Assembly: GCA_035536455.1 (NCBI GenBank)
Contig: DATLOC010000060.1
Coordinates: forward strand, 1 to 64,000
Direction: 5' to 3'
Length of the DNA: 64,000 bases
Source: DASUNQ01 sp035536455
GTDB lineage: Bacteria; Acidobacteriota; Thermoanaerobaculia; Multivoradales; UBA5704
Below are positions 55,283 through 64,000 of the stretch, in pieces (within the stretch, counting starts at the first letter, position 1; the number at the start of each line of letters is the position of its first letter). The notes beneath the pieces are model-generated. The model was not told the origin of the DNA. It did no database searches and saw only the letters and a list, made by a program, of their open reading frames with translations. The position numbers were made by a program, and so were the translations under genes.

Positions 55283-55296
55283 CGCGGGGCCCTCCG

Positions 55297-57972
55297 GTGT
55301 CGATCCTCGAGCCCAAGGTCAGCGCCAAGCTGACCGTCGACCGCGAAGGCGACGCGGCCGCCTTTGAGGAAACCGCCTCCGACGTCCGCGACCTGGGCGC
55401 CGCCGCCGGCGACGCCCAGGCCCCGCTCGGTGGCCTCCTCGCCGAATTCAAGCGCTTCGCGTCCGAGTCCGGCGAGGCCTTCGGCCCGGCGAAGGCCGAC
55501 CTCGAGGAATTCGCCGGCGCCCTGGAGGAGCTGGCCGCCGCCGAGGGGCTGGAGCAGCAGAAGGCGGCCGTCGACAAGGCCACCGCCGCCTGGGAGAAGT
55601 TCGGCGAGCGGGTGCCTGAAAGCGTCCGCGGCGCGGTCAAGGAGCTCTCCACCTTCGACTCGCTTCTCGACGAGCTCCAATCGGTCGGCGCGGGCCTGGC
55701 CGACCCGATCGTCGCCGCCGCGGGCCGCGCGCGCCAGGCGGTCGCCGAGGCCAGCTCCGAGGTCAAGAACCGCTCCACTGAAGCGCGGACTGCCGTGGTG
55801 GAAGCCCGGGTGGCCGTCGAGGACTACGCAGAAGCCCTGCGTGAAGCGAAGGCCGCCGGCGCTACCGTCACCGGCGACCAGGTCGCCGAGCTCGAGCGGC
55901 TGCAGACCGAATACAACGGCGCGGTGCAGGAGCTGGCGAAGTTCCGCCGCGCCCAGCAGGACGTCAAGCGCGAGGTCGACGAGGGGGCCGAGGCGATCGG
56001 CGGCAACGTCCAGCGCATCAACTCCCTGGACGACATCATGAAGCAGGTCAACCCGCGGCTGGCGAACTTCGCCCTCCGCTGGGGCGCGATCGCCGCCGGC
56101 GTGGCAGTCGCCTTCACCGCCATCGACAAGCTGGAGGCGAAGCTCAACCAGCTCTCGGTTGCGCTGGGCGGCGCCGAAGACGCGTTCGACATCCACCCGA
56201 TCCTCCCGCCGCTGAACCAGGGAGTCGAGTCGCTGGCGCAGGGGGTCGACGACCTGAGCGTGGCGATCGAGCGCTTGAAAAGTGGCGATCTCCGCGGCGC
56301 GCTCCTCGGCGTCGGCCAGGGCGCGGAGGAGCTGGCCAACCTCCAGCGCATTCTCCGCAGCGAGGGGATTGACCCCACCAACCTCAGCCTCGAGGAGCAG
56401 CGCCGCCGGGTCGAAGAGCTCGGCCGCACGCAGGCGGTCCAGCGTGGCGAACAGACCGCCTACAACGAGAGCGTCCTCGGCTCGGTGGCGGCCTTCGAGG
56501 AAGCGCAGCGCCGCGTCCTCGCCCTGGTCGAAGAGGTCCGCCGCGGCGGTGCGCTATCACCTGAGCAGGTCGAGCGCCTGCGCGATGCCCTCTCCGGGCT
56601 GGCCGAGTTCGGCGCTCTGCTCGGAAGGGACCTCAACCCGCAGCTCGCGGAAGCCGCCCGGGGCCTCGGCATCGCCACGACCGAAGCCGAGCGCACCGCC
56701 CAGGGCCTCGAGCGCCTGGCGGCTTCCGCCGGCGCTTCCGCGCGCGAGCTCGCGAAGCAGACCGCCGAGCTTCTCAAGACGATCGAGGCCACCCAGAAGC
56801 TCAACCCCAACCTCAACACCGAGCAGCTCTCGGCGCTGTTCAAGGAGCCGATCCAAGCCGCCCTCGATGCCTACGCCGCCCTCGGTGCCCAGGCCCCGGC
56901 CGAACTCCAGAAGATCGCCGACAAGCTGGGGGTGGTGAGTAGCGCCACCGAGGAGCTGGCAAAGCGTACCGACGCGCTGCTCGAGAAAATTCTCGGCAGC
57001 AGCAAGCTCACCGTCGCCGAACTCAAGAAGCAGCAGGAGGAGCTGCGCGGCGTCCTCGAGCTGGTCGACCCCAAGAAGCTGAAGTTCGAGAACCCCGAGG
57101 CCTTCGCCCGCCTGCAAGAGGAGATCAAGAAGCTCCTCGAGGGGTTCCGCGAATTCGGCATCAAGGTCCCGCAGTGGCTGGCGGAGGCCGCCACCGGAGC
57201 CGACCTTTTCGTCGCTGCGATGGAGGTCGCTGGCGCCAGCGTCACCCCGTTCGCCGGCGCCACGCGTGACCTCGGCGTGGCCGCCACAGACGCAGCTTCC
57301 GGCCTCGCCGGTGGGGCGCAGGCCACGCAGCAACTGGGGACCGCTGCCCAGGGCACGGGGCAGATCGTCCGCCGGCTGACGGGCGAGGTCCTCGAGGTCG
57401 GCGAGGCCGCCGAGGCGAGCGGGGAGGATGTTGATCGGATCGGCGGCCGCATCGTCGAAGTGGGTGAAGCGGCCGATCACACCGGCGACGTGATCCGCCG
57501 CACGGGCGAGGACGTCAACCTCTTCGCCGCCAGCGCGAAGCAAGCGGGCGAAGAGGCGCAGGGTGCCGCGGCCGGCGTCACTGCCGCCGGCGACGCCGCG
57601 GGCGATGCGGCCACGAGCTTCGTCGAGGCCGGCCGCAAGGCGACCGAGGCGGGCACGGCCGTCAAGACCGCGGGCAAGGGTGCGAAGGAAGGTGCGAGCG
57701 GGTTCGGCGACCTCGACGTCGAGGCGGTGGAAGCGACTGGCGCGGTCGAGGAGCTGCGGGGGGCGGTCGAAGGGGCCACGCAGTCGATCGCCGTCATCGA
57801 CGAGCGAGTGGCCGCGCTCTCCATCACGGTTGGAGGCCTGGTCACCGCGGTCGGTAACCTCGCGGCGGTTCGTTTCGCGGAGCCGATCCTCGCGGAACTC
57901 GCCCTCGTCGACGTCAAGCTGGCCGAGGTCCTGCGCAAAGTCGGGACACTCAAGCAGGAGCTCGAGGGCTAG
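55297..57972 (+). CDS. Tail tape measure protein
   Basis: 891 residues from a GTG at 55297, 15 bp after the tube gene. Long helical, charged and Ala-rich, with coiled-coil sections, one hydrophobic segment (about 254-275: LANFALRWGAIAAGVAVAFTAI), and C-terminal runs of Gly/Ala/Thr (GDAAGDAATSFVEAGRKATEAG). The TMP sets tail length; it acts inside the tube during assembly. Length implies a tail on the order of 130 nm using about 1.5 angstrom per residue, an estimate only. Confidence 0.8.
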   Translation: MSILEPKVSAKLTVDREGDAAAFEETASDVRDLGAAAGDAQAPLGGLLAEFKRFASESGEAFGPAKADLEEFAGALEELAAAEGLEQQKAAVDKATAAWEKFGERVPESVRGAVKELSTFDSLLDELQSVGAGLADPIVAAAGRARQAVAEASSEVKNRSTEARTAVVEARVAVEDYAEALREAKAAGATVTGDQVAELERLQTEYNGAVQELAKFRRAQQDVKREVDEGAEAIGGNVQRINSLDDIMKQVNPRLANFALRWGAIAAGVAVAFTAIDKLEAKLNQLSVALGGAEDAFDIHPILPPLNQGVESLAQGVDDLSVAIERLKSGDLRGALLGVGQGAEELANLQRILRSEGIDPTNLSLEEQRRRVEELGRTQAVQRGEQTAYNESVLGSVAAFEEAQRRVLALVEEVRRGGALSPEQVERLRDALSGLAEFGALLGRDLNPQLAEAARGLGIATTEAERTAQGLERLAASAGASARELAKQTAELLKTIEATQKLNPNLNTEQLSALFKEPIQAALDAYAALGAQAPAELQKIADKLGVVSSATEELAKRTDALLEKILGSSKLTVAELKKQQEELRGVLELVDPKKLKFENPEAFARLQEEIKKLLEGFREFGIKVPQWLAEAATGADLFVAAMEVAGASVTPFAGATRDLGVAATDAASGLAGGAQATQQLGTAAQGTGQIVRRLTGEVLEVGEAAEASGEDVDRIGGRIVEVGEAADHTGDVIRRTGEDVNLFAASAKQAGEEAQGAAAGVTAAGDAAGDAATSFVEAGRKATEAGTAVKTAGKGAKEGASGFGDLDVEAVEATGAVEELRGAVEGATQSIAVIDERVAALSITVGGLVTAVGNLAAVRFAEPILAELALVDVKLAEVLRKVGTLKQELEG

Positions 57973-57979
57973 TCCTGCG

Positions 57980-58942
57980 ATGCCGGGGTTCGGCTATCTC
58001 GCCGGCTTGCGCGCCGAGCTCGCAGCTACGGCGGAGTCACTCGACCCGGTTCTCGCCAGGCTGAAGAGCGCCCGTCAGGAGGTCACCCTCCTCAAGCCTG
58101 AGGTGCAGGCGGCGGTGGATCCCGCGCCGCTCGCCGCCTATCGGCAGTCCATCTCTGCGGTCCGCAGCGAGGTGGTCACCGTCGTCGAAGCAAGCCACCA
58201 GGTGACCGCAGCCGCGCGGGAGGTTGAGGAGCACCGCAACGGCCTCCTCGACGGCAGCGAGCTCCTCAAGAAGGTGCTCGGCGAAGTCACCGAGGCTGCA
58301 CAGGCCAGCACTTCCATCGTAGACCGCCTGCCCGAGAAAACCCGCAGCGCGACGTCGTCGGCGAAGAATGAGCTCGGGTCAGTCGCCGCGGCCGCTGAGG
58401 CCGCAGAGGGCTTGGTCCGCGCCTCGTCGCAGCGGATGGCGCAGCAGGTCGCGGCCAGCGCCGCCGGTGTGAAGACGGAGCTCCAGACCGGCATCCGCAC
58501 TCCGGTCGAGCAGGCCGCGGCCGACGTCGAAAAGCTCCAGATCCAGGTCGCGCAGCTCACCTTCACCACGCGCATCGACGGCGAGGACGTGCCGATCCGC
58601 GACGCGGTGACCTTCCTAACCGGCGACCTCCTCAAGCTCTACGACGCCCTCGGGCCCTTCCTGCCCCGCAGCCGCGAGGTGATCAACCTCCTGACCGAGC
58701 TGCGGGTGCAGCTGCTCCGCGACGAGCTGACCATCGACCAGATCGTCGAGCGCCTGAGCGGCAGCTACATCGGGCTTGCGCAGCAGCTCGCGAAGCTGGT
58801 GCGGCTGGTTCAGTCGGGAAAGGCCACCGTCGAGCAGCTCCTGCGCGCCGCCAACGACCTGCAGCGCCTCTTCCCGGGCGGCGAGGCGGCCGCGCTGGCC
58901 GACGAGATCGTCGAGGCCCTCGCGCGGGGAGAGTTCGATTGA
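57980..58942 (+). CDS. Coiled-coil tail protein, tape-measure-like
   Basis: 320 residues from the ATG at 57980. Almost all helical, with heptads (LRAELAATAESLDPVLARLKSARQEVTLLKPEV, VVTVVEASHQVTAAAREVEEH) and a C-terminal helical domain (AQQLAKLVRLVQSGKATVEQLLRAANDLQRL). It seems to complement the tape measure, either a chaperone or a second tape measure-like piece. No family recognised. Overlaps the next start by 4 bp. Confidence 0.6.
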   Translation: MPGFGYLAGLRAELAATAESLDPVLARLKSARQEVTLLKPEVQAAVDPAPLAAYRQSISAVRSEVVTVVEASHQVTAAAREVEEHRNGLLDGSELLKKVLGEVTEAAQASTSIVDRLPEKTRSATSSAKNELGSVAAAAEAAEGLVRASSQRMAQQVAASAAGVKTELQTGIRTPVEQAAADVEKLQIQVAQLTFTTRIDGEDVPIRDAVTFLTGDLLKLYDALGPFLPRSREVINLLTELRVQLLRDELTIDQIVERLSGSYIGLAQQLAKLVRLVQSGKATVEQLLRAANDLQRLFPGGEAAALADEIVEALARGEFD

Positions 58943-59610
58943 ACCCCCCGATCACCAAGGGCACCATCGCTCCGGCCACGTTTGACGGTTACGTGATCCG
59001 CGCAGCCGGCGAATGGGAGGTGCGGGAGACCGAGCTGAAGGCCAACCACCAGGCCGCGTCCGGCCAAATGCGCGAGCAGCGCGCCTGGTCCGGCGGTGCC
59101 GCCTACCCGGCGATCGCCGCCCGCCACACCTTCACGCTCGACTATGCCCACCTCGGTGGGGCTGCGGATGCCGTGCGCGATCGCCTGGCCTTCCCCGGCC
59201 CCCACAGCCTCTGTCTCTGGAAGCACTTCTTCCTCGGCTACTACGGCGACGGCGCGCGAACCGACTTCCTGCTGAAGCCGCTCTGGCGGGTGGGGTACCA
59301 CAGCCTCGTGCCGCCGGACGGGCTGACGGCCGATCACTTCGCCACGCAGGTCCTCGTCGGCCTGGAGACAGCGCCGCTGACGCTCCTCGACAAGACGACC
59401 GCCAACTACAACGCGGGCGAGCCGGCCGCCGGCGAGGTCTGGTTCGAGGAGAACGGCATCCGCTGGAAGCTCGGCACGGCGCCGTCGGCCGGGGCGCAGG
59501 TCGTGGTCCGCGTCGTCCCGATCTTCCAGGTCCTGACCGGCGGCGAGAGCGAGCGCCGCCACACCGACCCGCTCCGCGAGCCGCGCCGGCTCGTGCTCGA
59601 GGAGATGTGA
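58939..59610 (+). CDS. Distal-tail-like structural protein
   Basis: 223 residues from a TTG at 58939 overlapping the preceding stop. Beta-rich: GTIAPATFDGYVIRAAGEWEVRETELKA, YPAIAARHTFTLDYAHLGGAADAV, GEVWFEENGIRWKLGTAPSAG. Order after the tape measure proteins suggests a distal tail or baseplate ring protein. No family recognised. Ends one base into the next gene. Confidence 0.6.
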   Translation: MNPPITKGTIAPATFDGYVIRAAGEWEVRETELKANHQAASGQMREQRAWSGGAAYPAIAARHTFTLDYAHLGGAADAVRDRLAFPGPHSLCLWKHFFLGYYGDGARTDFLLKPLWRVGYHSLVPPDGLTADHFATQVLVGLETAPLTLLDKTTANYNAGEPAAGEVWFEENGIRWKLGTAPSAGAQVVVRVVPIFQVLTGGESERRHTDPLREPRRLVLEEM

Positions 59611-60965
59611 TGCGCGCCACCGCCACCGCCTGCCTCCTGCTCGTGTTGCTCGCGGCACCCGCCGCGGCGCAGGTCTGCCCGGTGACCTTCACCACGGCGC
59701 AGTACCCCTCCGTCGTCGGGCCGTGGAGCGTCCCGGTCTCCGAGGACCGCCTGCTCGACAACATCCTCGGCCTCTGCGGCGCCCGCGCCGAGGACTTCGG
59801 GACGGACCTCGCCCTCGACTGCTACCTGAAGTCGGGCGCCGGCGGCACGATCGTCTGCGGCGCCGCCGGCGGTGGTGGCGGCGCGCCGGATCCCCACGCG
59901 GCGAGCCACCAGAACGGCGGCAGCGACGAGCCCAACCTCGCCGGCCTCTCGGGCCTCCTGGCCGACCCGCAGACGCCCCTGCCCCACACCCACGTGGCCG
60001 CGGACACCAACTCCGGCGTCTTCGCGGCCGCGCGCCTCCCCGCCGCCACCACCACCGGCACCGGGATCGTCGAGCTCGCCACCGATGGCGAGGTCGCCGC
60101 CAACCTGGTCCCCCAGGCCAACGATACGCGCCTCTCCAACGCGCGCACGCCCACCGCCCATGCCGCGTCGCACGCCGAAGACGCCGCCGACCAGCTCCTC
60201 GTGGAGAACCTCGGCACGGCCTGCAGCTCCGGAGAGATCCCCAAGGCCAACGCCGGCGGAGGTTGGGACTGCGCGGACGACGAGACGACCGCCGGCGGCG
60301 GAGGTGGCGGGCCGGAGGGCGATCAGTACCACCCCGACCGCGAGCCCGCCTCCTGCGCCGTGTGCGAAGCCTGGGAAGGCAACACCGCGGCCCTCACCTG
60401 GGAGTGGTTCAACCAGGACACGGCGACCGAGACCGTCGAGATGGACGGGGCGACGATCGTGGGCGAGGCGACGGGCGACGAGGCGCGCGGCCGCGCGGTA
60501 GACCCGCCGAGCTCCGGGAACGTCGACCTCACCGTCACCGCGAAGGTCCACTTCTACGCCGGCACGGGGTCCGCCTGCGGGATTGGGATCCTCGACGGCG
60601 GGACGCTCGCCTCCCCGACCAACGTCGTCTACACCTACGCGAGCCAGGGCTCGCTCTCCTTCAACGACGCCACGAGCTTCGACTTCTCGACCGCCTCCGG
60701 CCTCTGGGGAGGCGTCTTCCCCGCGACGACCGCCACCTGGACCGGCGGCTCCTACTGCATCCAGCTCCGCTACACCGACTCGACGCGCGTGGTGCGGGCC
60801 TACTGGTCGAGGGACTGCTACCTCTTCCGCGAGCCCGCGTCCGGCAGCACGACGCTGTCGAACGACCCCATCAAGGTCTTCTACTTCACCCGCGACACCG
60901 CCGTCTGCCACGTCCAGTGGTTCCGCGTCCGGACGGGCGCCAACCGCGACCTGGCGGGGGAGTAG
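59610..60965 (+). CDS. Tail fibre-like protein with signal peptide
   Basis: 451 residues. N-terminus is a signal peptide (ACLLLVLLAAPAAAQ). A fibre-type segment follows: HAASHQNGGSDEPNLAGLSG, then HTHVAADTN and RLSNARTPTAHAASHA, motifs common in phage tail fibres. A C-terminal domain (about 255-445) is beta-rich with cysteines. A signal peptide on a fibre is odd; virions form in the cytoplasm. It could be a moron-like secreted protein using a fibre fold, or the hydrophobic N-terminus could be an assembly element. Start overlaps the preceding gene by 1 bp. Confidence 0.65.
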   Translation: MRATATACLLLVLLAAPAAAQVCPVTFTTAQYPSVVGPWSVPVSEDRLLDNILGLCGARAEDFGTDLALDCYLKSGAGGTIVCGAAGGGGGAPDPHAASHQNGGSDEPNLAGLSGLLADPQTPLPHTHVAADTNSGVFAAARLPAATTTGTGIVELATDGEVAANLVPQANDTRLSNARTPTAHAASHAEDAADQLLVENLGTACSSGEIPKANAGGGWDCADDETTAGGGGGGPEGDQYHPDREPASCAVCEAWEGNTAALTWEWFNQDTATETVEMDGATIVGEATGDEARGRAVDPPSSGNVDLTVTAKVHFYAGTGSACGIGILDGGTLASPTNVVYTYASQGSLSFNDATSFDFSTASGLWGGVFPATTATWTGGSYCIQLRYTDSTRVVRAYWSRDCYLFREPASGSTTLSNDPIKVFYFTRDTAVCHVQWFRVRTGANRDLAGE

Positions 60966-60979
60966 GGGGGAGCCCCGGG

Positions 60980-63226
60980 TTGATCGGAGCCACCGTCTAC
61001 CTGCGCGGCACCGTCGCCGGCAGCGACGCGCCCGCGGCCACGCTCACCGGCTTCGTCGAGCCGGCGGGCGGGTTCGTGGAGCCCGGCTTCGTCGAGCCCG
61101 GGTTCTTCGCCGGCGGCGCGCAGCTCCCCACGCTCGTCGGCACCGTCTCGCGCGACGTCGTCGAGTCCGTCGACGGGCCCTCGATCCACTACGGCTGGAA
61201 GGTCAAGCTCGCCGGCGAGTGGATCCCCGAGGAGGACCTGGTCGGCCCGCTCGAGCTGGAGGAGTCGATCGACGCCGTCCCGCGCACCGCCTCGTTCGGC
61301 CTGGCCGGCCACAGCTACTCGATCCTGCGCACCATCCGCACCTGGACGCGCACCCCGGTCGAGATCTGGACCGGCAGCGGCCGCCCCGACAACTTCCGCG
61401 AGGAGCTGCGGCTCAAGGGCTACGTCGTCACCGCGGACCAGGCCGATGGGCATGAGCCCGTCCTCCGGATCCGCTGCGGCGACCAGGCCGTGCTGTTCGA
61501 CCGCCACGAGACCTGCGACGAGGTGCCGCCGGACGCGGGCCTGCGCCGCGACGAGATCCTGGCAAGCGTCCTCGCCGGCGCCGGGATCACGCAGGTGGAC
61601 CTGGTGCCCGGCGCCCCCTACAACCGCCCGCTCTTCACCGGCAACACGCCGCTCTTCAGCTTCGCGGCCGCGTGGGGCGAGCCGGAGGGCTGGGCGTACG
61701 AGTTCCGCACCGACGACACCTTCGCCTCCTACGTGCCGCGGCTGAAGCTCCCGCCCGAGGCCCCCGACCACGTCTGGACCCTCGACGACATCCTGGAGCT
61801 CGAGCCGGCGCCACCGCGCGACGTCGCCTCGCGCTGGATCATCCGCGCCACCGGCGCCGTCTTCGTCGACGAGCACGGCCTCGAGGTCGAGGTGACCCGC
61901 ACCGAGCTCAAGGCCCTGAAGCTGATCGAGCGCGCCGTGCAGCGCCAGAACGCGGACGGCTCGATCAGCGAGCTCTTCCCCCCGGCCGAGGGCGAGCAGC
62001 TCCGCACGGTGCAGATCGTCGAGGACCAGCGCTCCCGCCGCGGCGGCCTCGACGTCTTCCAGGTCACCCGAGAGTGGGGCTGGTACAACCCGCCGGCGGC
62101 GAAGCTCCGCAGCGGCGGCGACTCCGACGGCCCGGTCGGCGGCTACTACTTCGCGATCGCCTATATCACCGGCGGCGGCGCCTTCGTCGCCTGGCCGCTC
62201 GAGGCCTTCGTCCAGACCGGCGAGCGCCGCCGCACGCCCGTTCACGACGTGAACGGCACCCTCCACACCGCCACCGCCGACACCTTCGCCTGGTACCGCA
62301 AGACGATGGCGGTGAAGGAGACCGACAGCGCCACCTTCAACGTGGTCAACGCCGGCGTCGCCGATGACGACGAGAGCTACTTCCCCTTCCAGCAGGCCGG
62401 CGCGTTCCTGACGCTCGAGGAGTTCGGCCTCAAGCAGCGCGACGTCGACACCTTCACCTACGGCCCCCAGGGCGCGGTCGTCACCGAGACCCAGAAGAGC
62501 TTCGGCTGGGTCTCCCCGCGCACCCCGGTCAGCGGCAACCCCTGGTACGTCCTGGCGAGCGGCGCCGGGCAAAAGGAGCTCGTCGCCGGCTGGCGCCAGT
62601 TCTCGGAGCGCCAGGTCACCGACCTCCTCACCAAGGACGGCCGCCTGGCCGGGACCACCCAGGCCGTCTACACCTACACCTCGCCCCACCAGGTGGCGGG
62701 CAGCTACGACTACGGCGACTACCACTCGAATTACGACCAGCAGCGCTTCGGCCTGACCCAGACCGAGATCAAGCAGTTCAACCAGCTCTCGGAGAGCGCC
62801 TACGAGGAGGTCACCTACTCGAGCGACCAGCCGCGCCTGGCCCGGATCATTCCCGGCCGCCTCCCGATGCCCCGCTACAAGGGCTCAGTCTGGACGCGCC
62901 TGGTCCAGCAGCCGATCGAGCTGGTCGTCGACGACCCGGTCCTCGAGGACTGGTTCGGGTTCCGCCGCCAGGTCTTCACCTCCGAGTACGTCCAGTCGCT
63001 CGACGAGGCCTCCGCCCTCCTCCAGCGCAAGCGCCGGCGCGAGCTCGCCTTCAAGCACGCGGTCAGGCGCCTCCGCACCAACGCCCGCCGCGGCGACACG
63101 GTGCTCGTCATCGACCCGCGCCACGGTATCGCCGACCGCTGCCTCATCGCCAAGGTGCACGAGACCTGGGACCTGGCGCCGCGCACAGCCGTCATCGGCC
63201 GCTACGACCTGGAGCAGCCCCTCTGA
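60980..63226 (+). CDS. Baseplate hub/tail-associated protein
   Basis: 748 residues from a TTG at 60980 with GGGGGGAG upstream. The early part has a glycine/FVEP-repeated loop (GGFVEPGFVEPGF). Residues about 60-250 resemble tail hub proteins of the gp27/Mu gp44 type (SFGLAGHSYSILRTIRTWTRTPVEIWTGSGRPDN, LRIRCGDQAVLF). The centre is strand-rich, and the C-terminal part has helices (LLQRKRRRELAFKHAVRRL) then a strand pair. Probably contacts the cell surface or forms the central hub. Family not certain. Ends at the start of the next gene. Confidence 0.6.
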   Translation: MIGATVYLRGTVAGSDAPAATLTGFVEPAGGFVEPGFVEPGFFAGGAQLPTLVGTVSRDVVESVDGPSIHYGWKVKLAGEWIPEEDLVGPLELEESIDAVPRTASFGLAGHSYSILRTIRTWTRTPVEIWTGSGRPDNFREELRLKGYVVTADQADGHEPVLRIRCGDQAVLFDRHETCDEVPPDAGLRRDEILASVLAGAGITQVDLVPGAPYNRPLFTGNTPLFSFAAAWGEPEGWAYEFRTDDTFASYVPRLKLPPEAPDHVWTLDDILELEPAPPRDVASRWIIRATGAVFVDEHGLEVEVTRTELKALKLIERAVQRQNADGSISELFPPAEGEQLRTVQIVEDQRSRRGGLDVFQVTREWGWYNPPAAKLRSGGDSDGPVGGYYFAIAYITGGGAFVAWPLEAFVQTGERRRTPVHDVNGTLHTATADTFAWYRKTMAVKETDSATFNVVNAGVADDDESYFPFQQAGAFLTLEEFGLKQRDVDTFTYGPQGAVVTETQKSFGWVSPRTPVSGNPWYVLASGAGQKELVAGWRQFSERQVTDLLTKDGRLAGTTQAVYTYTSPHQVAGSYDYGDYHSNYDQQRFGLTQTEIKQFNQLSESAYEEVTYSSDQPRLARIIPGRLPMPRYKGSVWTRLVQQPIELVVDDPVLEDWFGFRRQVFTSEYVQSLDEASALLQRKRRRELAFKHAVRRLRTNARRGDTVLVIDPRHGIADRCLIAKVHETWDLAPRTAVIGRYDLEQPL

Positions 63227-63768
63227 TGCCGATCCGCACCGGCGCCGAACGCGCCGTCGAGGGGATCCACGAAGTGCTCCGCCGGCGCGAGCGCGCCACC
63301 GCCGACCTCGTCACCGTCCGCGTCGTCGGCCGCAACGAAGACGGCACCACCCAAGTCCAGCGCCTGGACGGCGAGTGCGTGCAGCGCGGCTGCGCCGACA
63401 ACCGCGGCGAGGGCGAGACCTTCCAGCACCCCCGCCAGCCGTGCTTCTCGCCCGCGACCGGTACCACCGGCGTGGCCCTCCTCTCCCAGCGCGGCGCCGC
63501 CGCCGTGCTGTGGGTGGAGCGTCTCGACCCGCCCGACCTGCCCGCCGGCGCCGCGCTGCAGGTACAGGTCCACGGCCGCGGCTTCAAAGAAGAGACCCGC
63601 TTCGAGTTCCTGCGCCCGGGCACGATCGACGTCAACCCCGACGTCGAGATCACCGGCCAGGAGCTCATCAGCTCCGAGCAGGTGACGCTCGACGTCCTCG
63701 TCGCCGCCGGCGCCGAGCTGGTGCGCAACGCACCGATCGCCTACGACAACCCCGGAGCGGCCTTCTGA
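63226..63768 (+). CDS. Hypothetical tail/baseplate protein, 180 residues
   Basis: Start ATG shares its A with the preceding TGA. The N-terminal half (VEGIHEVLRRRERATADLVTVRVVGRNEDGTTQVQRLDG) could be an OB- or spike-like domain; the C-terminal half (LPAGAALQVQVHGRGFKEETRFEFLRPG, ...QVTLDVLVAAGAELVRN) is IPT/TIG-like. Likely part of the baseplate. Stop overlaps the next start by 1 bp. Confidence 0.6.
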   Translation: MPIRTGAERAVEGIHEVLRRRERATADLVTVRVVGRNEDGTTQVQRLDGECVQRGCADNRGEGETFQHPRQPCFSPATGTTGVALLSQRGAAAVLWVERLDPPDLPAGAALQVQVHGRGFKEETRFEFLRPGTIDVNPDVEITGQELISSEQVTLDVLVAAGAELVRNAPIAYDNPGAAF

Positions 63769-64000
63769 TGGCCGCCACCACCCTCCGCCGGCGCCGCGAT
63801 CGCGCTTACGGTGTCACCGCCAGCGTGCCGGTGTACCTCGGGTTCCTGGCCCACCCCGCTCCCGACGACACGCTGATCACGGCAGCACTCTACGGCGCCG
63901 ATGGCGCGTGGCTCTCCGACTACCTCGTCGGTGACTGCGGTACGCAGCAGACCCGAGATGGCTTGGCCGTAGGAACCTGGGGCAGTCCCGCGAGCGCAGT
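63768..64000 (+). CDS. Phage protein, 3'-truncated at the window edge
   Basis: Open from an ATG at 63768 (TGATG overlap) to the last base; at least 77 residues are visible. The start is basic (RRRRDR), followed by VTASVPVYLGFLAHPAPDD and a mixed segment. Not recognisable from this fragment. Coupled spacing and codon bias argue for a real gene in the tail operon. Confidence 0.6.
   Translation, partial: MAATTLRRRRDRAYGVTASVPVYLGFLAHPAPDDTLITAALYGADGAWLSDYLVGDCGTQQTRDGLAVGTWGSPASA

Overview
The window is a very GC-rich bacterial chromosome segment: third codon positions are almost all G or C, and GTG and TTG starts are common. The host looks Gram-negative, with an outer-membrane beta-barrel protein, several lipoproteins with clear lipoboxes and many Sec signal peptides. 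The mix of a DUF5916-like barrel, VPS10/BNR-type secreted propellers, exported isoaspartyl methyltransferases and a TldE-like protein would fit Acidobacteriota or a related soil or sediment phylum. That placement is inference; no rRNA or marker gene is present.

Bases 1-22.5 kb are ordinary host genes. They include a deaminase, an outer-membrane CBM9/DUF5916 protein, a TldE/PmbA-like protein, an exported amidohydrolase followed by two tandem exported L-isoaspartyl methyltransferases, a PA2779-PA2779-PA2778 cluster (two small membrane proteins plus a C39-like lipoprotein peptidase), an FMN reductase, a MNT/HEPN pair, a secreted serine hydrolase, two large BNR-repeat secreted proteins and an alkyltransferase-like DNA repair protein.

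Bases 22.6-26.8 kb form a small defence-type island. It has a UPF0175 antitoxin with a PIN toxin, a roughly 0.5 kb non-coding block with a 168-bp tandem duplication, and a 947-residue protein joining an Mrr-like nuclease domain to a STAND NTPase and TPR-like repeats. This last protein is the best candidate for an under-described immune system in the window.

Bases 26.9-38.0 kb carry DoxX and MATE membrane proteins and then a glycan-modification cluster: three methyltransferases, three GT4/GT2 glycosyltransferases and one DUF6625-like protein. A glycosyltransferase and a methyltransferase of this cluster appear to share an accessory beta domain. A short SnoaL-like protein and a DUF4386 membrane protein are interspersed.

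From about 38.1 kb to the right edge lies a prophage. A coupled chain of small early genes (including DUF4031 and two cysteine-rich proteins) faces a short tyrosine recombinase. A 635-bp regulatory region with a promoter/operator follows, then a second tyrosine recombinase, and then a rightward morphogenesis operon. That operon runs in order: small and large terminase, a secreted beta-helix protein, a portal fused to a MuF head protein, a Mu I-like protease with a nested scaffold start, decoration protein, Mu T-like capsid, DUF1320, Mu G-like protein, tail terminator region, tail tube, tape measure, tail and baseplate proteins. Head genes are Mu-like but the visible recombination genes are tyrosine recombinases; no MuA/MuB is seen. 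Lysis genes and the right end of the element lie outside the window, and the exact left end could not be fixed.
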